Source: Oceanihabitans iliipiscarium (GTDB lineage Bacteria > Bacteroidota > Bacteroidia > Flavobacteriales > Flavobacteriaceae). From it: a DNA stretch of 64,000 bases. Where the stretch lies: assembly GCF_042686125.1 (NCBI RefSeq), contig NZ_JBHUOV010000007.1:186001-250000 (forward strand), read 5' to 3'. Below, piece by piece: positions 1 to 7,217 of this stretch. The notes beneath the pieces are model-generated. The model searched no databases and was not told the origin of the DNA. It saw only the letters and a program-made list of their open reading frames with translations. The position numbers were made by a program, and so were the translations under genes. Within the stretch, counting starts at the first letter, position 1, and each line of letters opens with the position of its first letter.

Positions 1-98
1 TGGCTGGTTAAAATTGTAAAGCTTTAAATATAATTAAAAGGATTAATAAATTTTTAATTTATTGAAGAATTAACGTTTATAATATTGCTCTTATTTAA

Positions 99-440
99 TT
101 ATTTTTTGAATGATTCGTAGTCAATAGGTATGGTTAAGCCAGGAATCTCTAGCATTACTTTTTGCAATTCTTTCTGTAGTCTATATTTAGGGAATTCGTA
201 AGAAGATATGTTCTTGTTAAAATTTTGAGGAGTGAATACTAAAGAGCCATTACTCATTTCATTCAGATTCTTAATAGGGAATGACGTTTTTTTTAAATTC
301 TCCTTTAAGGCATGAATATTTTCAAACGTATAACTGTCAAATAGGTAATAATTTTTTTTAAGTAGGTTTTGTTGCTCCAAAGTTTGAGCAAAAGATAAGG
401 TACTTATAAAAAGCGCAAGTAAAGTAATAGAAGTTTTCAT
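99..440 (-). CDS. Small exported protein of unknown function
   Basis: I do not recognise this 113-residue protein. Residues 1-19 (MKTSITLLALFISTLSFAQ) form a clear Sec signal peptide with a likely cut after Ala-Gln, so the mature product of about 94 residues is probably periplasmic or exported. It has no cysteine in the mature part and no membrane segment after the signal. The rest is polar, rich in Asn, Lys and Leu, and shows no catalytic motif. The ATG start is fixed by the signal peptide. It lies 44 bp downstream of the DUF3810 gene on the same strand and could be its co-transcribed partner. Existence as a gene is likely, function unknown. Confidence 0.7.
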   Translation of the reverse strand: MKTSITLLALFISTLSFAQTLEQQNLLKKNYYLFDSYTFENIHALKENLKKTSFPIKNLNEMSNGSLVFTPQNFNKNISSYEFPKYRLQKELQKVMLEIPGLTIPIDYESFKK

Positions 441-484
441 AAAATGAAATATTATAACTAATATAAGGAATAAACTGCAAATAA

Positions 485-1549
485 TTATAGCTTACTATCG
501 TAATAATTTACAATTAAAGCAACGACATAACTGTAACTTTTCATGCCATCTTTTTGATTGTTAGCTTTTAAAAAAGTACTGTAACCTATTTTAAAAAAAA
601 GTTCGCTTGGATTTTGATAGCTATCCCAAAACTCTTGGACTTCTTGGTAATTTTTCAAAATTCCTGGATTGATACTTTGTATTAATTCATTATAAATTAC
701 AGCATCTCTTCTATAAATTTCTATTAAACAATGTCTCAGTCCAAAGGTATAACCTGAGTATTTAAAGAATAAATCATTATGATGAGTGGATGCTAGAAAC
801 CCAATAAAATTAGCTTCGTTTTCTGCAGCATATCCAAGTTGATGAGCTACTTCATGAGATGCTGTCGTTGGGAACTTATAACTAGGAATTAAAGCATCAA
901 CATGTGCTTCATTGGTTAAAGGATTTAGGTAACCTGAAAATCCCATATAAGTCAAAGGCAAACTAAAGAGTGATTGTTTAATGCTCTTAAAGTTATAACT
1001 TAGATGTGGAAAATCTTTCTCTAAACTTGAATAGCCAAGTGGTACTTGTTTTAATATTTCGGTTTTGGTGTACGGAAAATCTACTTTCAAAGTATCGCTC
1101 TTGGAAAGTTGAAGGTGCAATGTATTCGATTTTTCAATTAACTGCTTAGTCACATTTATTAATTGATTTGTAGTATAGTCTGCTTTAAGGTTTAAGTTTT
1201 TATGTAAAGGCATTCGGTAATAATTCAATGCCCAAAAAAGGTGAAAAGCAAAATAAATTATAGATACAGCTGCAAAAACATCAATTAACCACTTCTTTGT
1301 GTCTTTAATAATTCGTCTTCTATTTTTTAGGAGCCATCTAAAAATGTAAATAATTGAAAAAGCATAAAATAAATCACCAAAAGAAAAAGGAATCCATCCT
1401 AATGTAAACCTAAAAAGATTTGAAATTACTGGATATAAACCATTGCTGTAGTAGTTTTCTATAAATTCAGGATAGTTAGAAAGCAACTTAACGATACAGT
1501 AAAGTGGTATAATAGAGAACGCAATATAAGGTTTTGGGTTTTTCAACAT
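485..1549 (-). CDS. DUF3810 family membrane protein with HExxH motif
   Basis: This 354-residue protein matches the DUF3810 family of Bacteroidota. The N-terminal 110 residues contain about three hydrophobic segments (near residues 9-25, 48-70 and 88-108), so it is anchored in the inner membrane. The C-terminal part carries HEVAHQLG followed by ENEANFIGF, an HExxH plus downstream Glu arrangement typical of zincin metalloproteases. This suggests a membrane-bound peptidase, but the family is uncharacterised as far as I know. It diverges from pepD across a 74-bp gap. The ATG is the first in frame and precedes the first membrane segment directly. Confidence 0.85.
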   Translation of the reverse strand: MLKNPKPYIAFSIIPLYCIVKLLSNYPEFIENYYSNGLYPVISNLFRFTLGWIPFSFGDLFYAFSIIYIFRWLLKNRRRIIKDTKKWLIDVFAAVSIIYFAFHLFWALNYYRMPLHKNLNLKADYTTNQLINVTKQLIEKSNTLHLQLSKSDTLKVDFPYTKTEILKQVPLGYSSLEKDFPHLSYNFKSIKQSLFSLPLTYMGFSGYLNPLTNEAHVDALIPSYKFPTTASHEVAHQLGYAAENEANFIGFLASTHHNDLFFKYSGYTFGLRHCLIEIYRRDAVIYNELIQSINPGILKNYQEVQEFWDSYQNPSELFFKIGYSTFLKANNQKDGMKSYSYVVALIVNYYDSKL

Positions 1550-1570
1550 CTTTCAAAAATAAGCAAATGT

Positions 1571-1602
1571 TTGTAATACTATGTTAGTAATAATTACCTT
1601 TG
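1571..1602 (+). promoter_or_regulatory. Bacteroidota-type promoter of pepD
   Basis: A TACCTTTG box at 1595-1602 matches the -7 consensus TAnnTTTG, and a TTG at 1571-1573 lies 21 bp upstream, which fits the -33 element. The pepD ATG is 21 bp downstream of the -7 box. Confidence 0.6.
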
Positions 1603-1623
1603 TGAAACTTTTAAAACTTACAG

Positions 1624-3084
1624 ATGAATTCAGAAATAAGACAATTACAGCCAGAACAACTTTGGAATAAATTTGCAGACCTTAATGCAGTACCAAGAGC
1701 ATCAAAAAAAGAAGAACGCGTGATTGCGTTTATGAAAGATTTTGGAAACAAATTAGGTTTAGAAACGATTGAAGATGAAGTGGGTAATGTCATTATAAAA
1801 AAACCAGCAACATCTGGTATGGAAGACCGAGTGACTATTGTAATGCAATCACATTTAGATATGGTTCACCAAAAAAATAATGAGACTCAATTTGATTTTG
1901 ATACACAAGGCATTGAGATGTATGTTGATGGAGATTGGGTTCGTGCCAAAGGCACAACATTAGGCGCAGACAATGGTTTAGGTGTTGCAACAATTATGGC
2001 TATTTTAGAGAGTTCAGAGATTGCCCACCCAGCAATTGAAGCTTTGTTTACTATTGATGAAGAAACAGGAATGACAGGAGCAATGGGTTTAAAAGGAGGC
2101 TTGTTAAAAGGCGGAATTTTATTAAATCTAGATACAGAAGAAGATGATGAAATAGGCGTGGGTTGTGCTGGTGGAATTGACGTTACAGCAACACGAACAT
2201 ATAAAGTTGAAGACACACCAGAGTTTAAAATAGGTTTTACTATTTCAGTTAATGGTTTGCAAGGAGGCCATTCAGGAATGCAAATTCATGAGGGATTAGG
2301 TAATGCTAACAAAATTATGAATCGTATTTTATTTGATGGCTTTGAAAACTTTGGCTTGCGTATTTCAGAAATTGATGGAGGAAGTTTACGTAATGCAATC
2401 CCAAGAGAAAGTAATGCAATAGTTGCTATAGATGCTGTGCATGAAGCTGCTTTTATTGCTGAAATGGAAGACATGGCAAAAACCATTAAAGCCGAATTAA
2501 AAACCATGGAGCCAGATTTAGAAATTACGGTTTCTAAAACAGAAACTCCAGAAACTATAATGGATCTTGGTGTGCAAGAAGGTTTGACACGTGCTATTTA
2601 TGCAGCGTGTAATGGCGTGTATAGAATGAGTGCAGATATTCCTGATTTAGTAGAAACATCAAATAATATTGCGAGAGTTATAGTTAAAGATGGTGCAATT
2701 AAAATAGGATGTTTAACGCGTAGTTCTGTAGAGAGTTCTAAAATGGATCTAGCCAATACACTTCGAGCAACTTTTGAATTAACAGGTTGTGAGGTAGAAT
2801 TTTCTGGCGATTATCCAGGTTGGGCTCCAAATATGGAGTCGTCGATATTAAAAGTCCTTGATGGTTTATATGAAAAAATGAATGGAGAGAAAGCACATGT
2901 TGCTGCATGTCACGCAGGTTTAGAATGTGGGATTCTTGGGACGAACTATCCAGATATGGAAATGATTAGTTTTGGACCAACAATAAAAGGTGCACATTCT
3001 CCAGATGAAAGAGCAAGTATTTCTTCTGCTCAAAAATACTGGAAGTTTGTTTTAGAGATATTGAAGCATATTCCAAAGAAATAA
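1624..3084 (+). CDS. pepD: Aminoacyl-histidine dipeptidase (M20 family)
   Basis: This 486-residue protein has the usual length of PepD, a cytosolic zinc dipeptidase that cleaves Xaa-His and other dipeptides. M20 metal-site motifs are present: HLDMVHQ with His77, GADNGLG with Asp116, IDEETG at 144-149 with the catalytic Glu146 and metal-binding Glu147, and a late GAHSPDE with the C-terminal His. The central dimerisation or lid domain (about residues 205-390) is complete. There is no signal peptide. A good -7 box lies just upstream and a small lipoprotein gene follows after a gap of about 85 bp. The assignment is secure at family level; substrate range is inferred. Confidence 0.95.
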   Translation: MNSEIRQLQPEQLWNKFADLNAVPRASKKEERVIAFMKDFGNKLGLETIEDEVGNVIIKKPATSGMEDRVTIVMQSHLDMVHQKNNETQFDFDTQGIEMYVDGDWVRAKGTTLGADNGLGVATIMAILESSEIAHPAIEALFTIDEETGMTGAMGLKGGLLKGGILLNLDTEEDDEIGVGCAGGIDVTATRTYKVEDTPEFKIGFTISVNGLQGGHSGMQIHEGLGNANKIMNRILFDGFENFGLRISEIDGGSLRNAIPRESNAIVAIDAVHEAAFIAEMEDMAKTIKAELKTMEPDLEITVSKTETPETIMDLGVQEGLTRAIYAACNGVYRMSADIPDLVETSNNIARVIVKDGAIKIGCLTRSSVESSKMDLANTLRATFELTGCEVEFSGDYPGWAPNMESSILKVLDGLYEKMNGEKAHVAACHAGLECGILGTNYPDMEMISFGPTIKGAHSPDERASISSAQKYWKFVLEILKHIPKK

Positions 3085-3168
3085 AATATAATTCGATTTT
3101 GTTGTTTTTTTATAAGATGATGTTTATCTTATAACACATTGATTATAAAAAACTTAAAAAATCAGTTT

Positions 3169-3702
3169 ATGAAAATATTTAATATTTTTTGGTCATTATT
3201 TATTTGCTTTTTATTGTTTAGTTGTGGAACTAGAATTCCAGAAACAGATAATACACCACCTACATTCTCCTTTCAAATAACAGGAGATGGATTCCAGAAA
3301 ACTTTTACTCAAGAAGATTTAAGTACTACTTATCAATTAAATATGAACGAGAATGCTACTTTTAGCATCGTTTTTTCTGGATTGGATAATGGAGGTATTT
3401 CTAGAGCTACTTGGGAGTTTTCGCATAGAGAAATAGAATTATTTGGGAATGTCCAAGAGGGATGGATTTTGAGACCCATTTCAACTTTTAATAATGCAAT
3501 TGAATTTTTAGGGCAATCTTCAACACCTGTAAATGCGTTTGTTCTAAATCAAAGGTTTGGAATTAATGAAGATTACTTTGGATCAGGCGTTTTTAGAATT
3601 CGTGTTAGAGACTATGGAGGAGCTTCTGGAACAGAAAATCTAGTATCATACGAAATACAATTAAGTATAGGTGATTTTCCTACCGAATTAATTAGAACAT
3701 AA
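3169..3702 (+). CDS. Putative lipoprotein of unknown function
   Basis: I place the start at the ATG at 3169, not at an in-frame TTG 30 bp upstream, because the ATG begins a typical lipoprotein signal (MKIFNIFWSLFICFLLFSCG) with a lipobox LFSC. This gives 177 residues. After the lipidated Cys the protein is beta-rich, with FSIVFSGLDNGGISRATWEF suggesting an immunoglobulin-like or beta-sandwich fold. No catalytic motif is seen. A perfect inverted repeat terminator begins at its stop codon. Function unknown; probably a cell-surface or outer-membrane lipoprotein. Confidence 0.75.
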   Translation: MKIFNIFWSLFICFLLFSCGTRIPETDNTPPTFSFQITGDGFQKTFTQEDLSTTYQLNMNENATFSIVFSGLDNGGISRATWEFSHREIELFGNVQEGWILRPISTFNNAIEFLGQSSTPVNAFVLNQRFGINEDYFGSGVFRIRVRDYGGASGTENLVSYEIQLSIGDFPTELIRT

Positions 3703-3741
3703 TCAAAAAGCCTTTAAATAGTATTTAAAGGCTTTTTGATT
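3701..3741. terminator. Bidirectional terminator hairpin
   Basis: A near-perfect inverted repeat with about 20-bp arms (AATCAAAAAGCCTTTAAATA and its complement) separates convergent genes. A-rich and T-rich arms on both sides let it serve both strands. It starts inside the stop codon of the forward lipoprotein gene. Confidence 0.85.
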
Positions 3742-3756
3742 TATGGATGCAAAATG

Positions 3757-4956
3757 TTATTTCTTAATGCTTACAAGTTCTATATCAAAAATTAAGTTTG
3801 AATTCGCAGGAATTGGTCCGTTAGGAATTGCTCCATAGCCTAAATATGAAGGAATAAACACTTTGGCTTTGTCGCCAATATTCATTTTTAAAAAGGCTTC
3901 TCTAAAACCAGGGATTAATCCAGCATTCGGATTGTAAACACGATCAAAAGGTGCGTATGTACCATTTTCATTGTACATGCCATTTTCTTTAGCGACATCT
4001 TCCCAAGTGGTATAGAATAATCTTCCATCTTCAAAGTAACCTGCACAATCAATATTTACTTTATCTGTAGGCTTTGGTGTTTCGCCATTTCCTACTTTAG
4101 TTTTTATCATTATAATACCTGTTGGTGATTCAAAAACTTCACCTTGTAAATCTTTATTTGCTTCTTTAAAATTTTCTGCTGCTATTTTCGACTTTTCCTT
4201 TAAAGCTTCTAATTGTTTTTCTTTTAGACCTTCATGTCTTTCAGCAAGCTTAGGTTCATTTTCGGTAAACACTTTAGCAGCATCAAACGCTATTGCAGAG
4301 CTTCCTTTTCTTATAATGTTTAGCTCTTGAATAGTAACATCTTCAACAGGTCTGTTTCGAGCAGCAACCTTAACATTAGAGATAGAATCTTGAACGTCTA
4401 ATCCTATAACTAACTCGCCAAATACAGCATGACAACTTACACCTCTTTGCTCGCAATTTTTTAATGAGCCATCTGGTAAGTAAGCATTTAAGTTTATGGT
4501 TGACTGAGAGACAACTTCAGTGATAAAAAATTGAGTGCCATTTGTGTCTAATCCACCAGAATTTGCCATGGATAAAATACCAGGTTTATCGTGTTTGAGT
4601 GTTTCATCAAATTCACTAAAAAAACGATATCCAGGATTTCCTGCTCCAGTAGCTGTATGATCTCCACTTTGAATCATAAATTTATCCATTACGCGATGAA
4701 AAATAAGACCGTTATAAAATGGTTTTCCTTTTAGAGAATCTACTACTTTAGGGTGAGTGCCTTCTGCTAAAGCTACAAAGTTAGCCACAGTAACTGGAGC
4801 TTTTTCGTAGAATAATTTAGCAACCATTGTTCCTTTACTGGTTACAAATTCTGCGTACAGGCCATCTTCTAAATCTGGGTATTTATCTTGGCATGATGTT
4901 GTGCTTAATAAAAGCGCAAGAATAAAAATTTTCATAGTTGTTTTTAATAAATTCAT
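3757..4956 (-). CDS. Lipoprotein with cyclophilin and FKBP peptidyl-prolyl isomerase domains
   Basis: This 399-residue protein combines two unrelated prolyl isomerase folds. A lipoprotein signal ends at STTSC (Cys22). Residues about 30-215 form a cyclophilin domain (FVTSKGTMVAKLFYEKAPVTVANF, FHRVMDKFMIQSGD, GTQFFITE). A Lys/Glu-rich helical linker spans about 225-275, and an FKBP domain fills the C-terminus (DKVNIDCAGYFEDGRLFYTT, IPSYLGYGA, PANSNLIFDIELVSIKK). It should act as a periplasmic or outer-membrane-anchored chaperone for exported proteins. It starts 1 bp after the gldI stop, so the two are co-transcribed; a second ATG at 4935 is also possible. The domain calls are strong, the link to gliding or T9SS is inference from context. 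Confidence 0.9.
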   Translation of the reverse strand: MNLLKTTMKIFILALLLSTTSCQDKYPDLEDGLYAEFVTSKGTMVAKLFYEKAPVTVANFVALAEGTHPKVVDSLKGKPFYNGLIFHRVMDKFMIQSGDHTATGAGNPGYRFFSEFDETLKHDKPGILSMANSGGLDTNGTQFFITEVVSQSTINLNAYLPDGSLKNCEQRGVSCHAVFGELVIGLDVQDSISNVKVAARNRPVEDVTIQELNIIRKGSSAIAFDAAKVFTENEPKLAERHEGLKEKQLEALKEKSKIAAENFKEANKDLQGEVFESPTGIIMIKTKVGNGETPKPTDKVNIDCAGYFEDGRLFYTTWEDVAKENGMYNENGTYAPFDRVYNPNAGLIPGFREAFLKMNIGDKAKVFIPSYLGYGAIPNGPIPANSNLIFDIELVSIKK

Positions 4957-4957
4957 A

Positions 4958-5503
4958 TTAATTAGATTGATTTTGAGTAATTGAGTTTACTGTGACTTCA
5001 CATATTAGTGGCACACTTGTGCCAATTCTTTTGTTGTCTCCATAATAGCCATACGCTTTTTGCGAAGGAAATAGAAAAGTTACCGTTTCTCCAGTTTTCA
5101 TTAGTTTTAAACCTTCACGTAAACCAGTAAACATTTCTTGCTTATCCATAGCGTAGTTTTGAGTTTTTAATTCTGTTTTAGAATATATGAGAGTTCCATT
5201 TAAATCCTTTATATTGTAATTGAAATTCACAACATCACCAAAATCTGGGGTTGCTAAAGAGTCCTCTTGTTTTGTATTGTAAAAATACCAAAACCCACTT
5301 TCTGAAGCAATATAATTTTCTTCAGGATTTTCTTTCATTATGGCTTCAATACTAGACTGTTCCTTGGCGTATAATTTTTTATTACGTTCTACGGATTCTT
5401 TTATAAAAGACCCAGATGTAACTGATTCGGGTTTTCTAGCTTCTGGTGATTTGCAAGAAAAACAGAATAAAAATACACACGCTATAATTAAAAATTTATT
5501 CAT
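4958..5503 (-). CDS. gldI: Gliding motility-associated FKBP-type prolyl isomerase GldI
   Basis: The 181-residue lipoprotein (signal MNKFLIIACVFLFCFSC, lipidated Cys17) has an FKBP domain over about residues 85-175, with DFGDVVNFNYNIKDLNGTLIY, a GLREGLKLMKTGETVTFLFPS core and a KAYGYYG loop. Length and neighbours match GldI of Flavobacterium, a lipoprotein isomerase needed for gliding and T9SS function. It overlaps the upstream nrnA-like gene by 8 bp and is followed after 1 bp by the cyclophilin-FKBP fusion, a typical flavobacterial order. Presence of gldI agrees with the T9SS substrates found elsewhere in the window. Confidence 0.9.
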   Translation of the reverse strand: MNKFLIIACVFLFCFSCKSPEARKPESVTSGSFIKESVERNKKLYAKEQSSIEAIMKENPEENYIASESGFWYFYNTKQEDSLATPDFGDVVNFNYNIKDLNGTLIYSKTELKTQNYAMDKQEMFTGLREGLKLMKTGETVTFLFPSQKAYGYYGDNKRIGTSVPLICEVTVNSITQNQSN

Positions 5504-6515
5504 TATTTAAGGCAGTTTTATAGCTAGGTAATATACTAATAAATTTTTCAATGGTTTCACTAAGATTTAAATCACTTTTACCTCCTGCAGCATTTGTATG
5601 ACCTCCTCCGCTAAAATGTAATCTTGAAAATTCATTTACAGAAAATTCTCCTTTAGATCGCAATGAAATTTTAATTATATTTTGTTGCTGATCTTCAATA
5701 AAAATTGCAGCAAAAATAATATGCTTTAGAGATAAAGCATAATTAACAAAGCCTTCGGTATCTCCTTTTTTATAATCAAATGAGTTTAATTCGTTTTGCG
5801 ACAACGTAATATAAGCTGTATTGTATTCTGGCAACATCTTTAAGTTACTTAAGGCACAGCCTAATAATTGCAATCTATTAAAACTATTAGTATCATAAAT
5901 AGCGTTATGTATCTGTGCGTTTTGTGCACCTTTAGTAATTAAATCGGCTATAATTAGATGTGTAGTACTGGTTGTCGATTTAAATCGAAAAGATCCTGTA
6001 TCTGTCATAATACCAGTATACAAGCATGTCGCAATATTAGCATCAATTTTTGCGACATCATCTAAAAAATCAATAAAATTGTAAACCATTTCACAGGTAG
6101 AACTCATGTTTACATCACTATAGGTGTATAATGCATAATCATCAGGTTGTTGATGGTGATCAATCATTATTTTAAGGGCTTTACTTTGTTTTAGAATGGC
6201 TTCCATTTCACCAGTTCTATTTAAAGCATTAAAATCTAATGTGAAAATTATTTCGGCTTGATTAATGATAGAATTACTAGCTTCAGTTTGAGTATCATAC
6301 TTTAAAATAGCGTGTTCATTTGGCAGCCATTTTAAAAATTCAGGATAATCATTCGGGGCAATAATACAGGCGTCATGATTGTATTTTAATAAATAATGCA
6401 AAAGCCCCAAAGTAGAGCCTATGGCATCACCATCAGGGTTTTTGTGAGGTACAATTACTATTTTTTTTGGCGAATTAAGTAGTGTTTTAAGACTTGAAAT
6501 TTCTTGTTTTTTCAT
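5496..6515 (-). CDS. nrnA: DHH/DHHA1 phosphoesterase, NrnA-like nanoRNase/pAp phosphatase
   Basis: This protein has the N-terminal DHH domain (PHKNPDGDAIGSTLGLLHYL, then a conserved Asp in FTLDFNA and IDHHQQPDD) and the C-terminal DHHA1 domain (FSGGGHTNAAGG). The order and a length near 339 residues fit bifunctional oligoribonuclease / 3'-phosphoadenosine-5'-phosphate phosphatase NrnA, a cytosolic Mn-dependent enzyme that finishes RNA decay. I choose the ATG at 6515; a TTG two codons earlier is in frame but less likely. It heads an operon with gldI (8-bp overlap) and the dual isomerase gene. Substrate preference is inferred from family. Confidence 0.88.
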   Translation of the reverse strand: MKKQEISSLKTLLNSPKKIVIVPHKNPDGDAIGSTLGLLHYLLKYNHDACIIAPNDYPEFLKWLPNEHAILKYDTQTEASNSIINQAEIIFTLDFNALNRTGEMEAILKQSKALKIMIDHHQQPDDYALYTYSDVNMSSTCEMVYNFIDFLDDVAKIDANIATCLYTGIMTDTGSFRFKSTTSTTHLIIADLITKGAQNAQIHNAIYDTNSFNRLQLLGCALSNLKMLPEYNTAYITLSQNELNSFDYKKGDTEGFVNYALSLKHIIFAAIFIEDQQQNIIKISLRSKGEFSVNEFSRLHFSGGGHTNAAGGKSDLNLSETIEKFISILPSYKTALNNE

Positions 6516-6552
6516 AGACAACGAATATACAATTTTTTAATAATGGTTTGTA

Positions 6553-6582
6553 TTGTTTTTCTAAAGAAATACCTTACTTTTG
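6553..6582 (+). promoter_or_regulatory. Promoter of ndk
   Basis: TTG at 6553-6555 and TACTTTTG at 6575-6582 are separated by 19 bp, a good match to the Bacteroidota -33/-7 consensus. About 100 bp lie between this promoter and the ndk start, so the mRNA probably has a long AT-rich leader. Confidence 0.65.
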
Positions 6583-6684
6583 CACCCGAATTATACGTGA
6601 TTTAATGAAAATTTCCTTTAAGAATATTTAGATACAAAATTTCATCAAATTATATAAAACTGAAAAAAATAAATTTTTAAAAAA

Positions 6685-7104
6685 ATGGCAACAAATAGAA
6701 CATTTACAATGCTTAAGCCAGATTCTGTTGAAAAAGGGAATATTGGTGCAATACTTGAAAAAATAACAGCTTCTGGGTTTAGAATAGTAGCGATGAAATT
6801 AACACAAATGACTACAGCTGATGCTCAAGCATTTTATGCTGTACATAATGAGCGACCATTCTTTGGAGAGTTGGTTGAATATATGACTCGTGGGCCAATT
6901 GTAGCAGCTATACTTGAGAAAGACAATGCTGTTGAGGATTTTAGAACGTTAATAGGTGCGACTAATCCTGCTGAAGCAGCCGAAGGAACGATTCGTAAAT
7001 TGTATGCAGCCTCTATCGGAGAAAATGCTGTACACGGAAGTGATAGTGATGAAAATGCAGCGATTGAAGGTGCTTTTCATTTTTCAGGAAGAGAAATGTT
7101 TTAG
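6685..7104 (+). CDS. ndk: Nucleoside-diphosphate kinase
   Basis: The 139-residue protein is full length for Ndk, which moves the gamma-phosphate of ATP to NDPs through a phospho-histidine. It starts TFTMLKPDSVEKGNIGAI, has the ERPFFGELVEYMTRGP segment and ends with the active-site motif NAVHGSDSDENA (the His is phosphorylated). It is cytosolic. It stands alone, with its own promoter about 100 bp upstream and a strong terminator 25 bp after the stop. Assignment is secure. Confidence 0.97.
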   Translation: MATNRTFTMLKPDSVEKGNIGAILEKITASGFRIVAMKLTQMTTADAQAFYAVHNERPFFGELVEYMTRGPIVAAILEKDNAVEDFRTLIGATNPAEAAEGTIRKLYAASIGENAVHGSDSDENAAIEGAFHFSGREMF

Positions 7105-7120
7105 TTTAAAATCCGAGCAT

Positions 7121-7157
7121 AAAAAAAAACCTGCAATTTAATTGCAGGTTTTTTTTG
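7121..7157 (+). terminator. Rho-independent terminator of ndk
   Basis: The stem CCTGCAAT/ATTGCAGG with a 3-nt loop sits between an A9 run and a T8 run, so it is a strong intrinsic terminator that could work on both strands. Confidence 0.9.
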
Positions 7158-7217
7158 TTAGTCCTATTACACTTATATTAAATATAGAATATTATCTTTA
7201 GCAAAAAAATCAAATTG

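Noticed and set aside
1611..2507. Reverse-strand open frames opposite pepD and similar frames opposite the LRR and CHAT genes
   Set aside because: They lie wholly inside strongly supported genes, have no family match and show the composition of antisense shadows.
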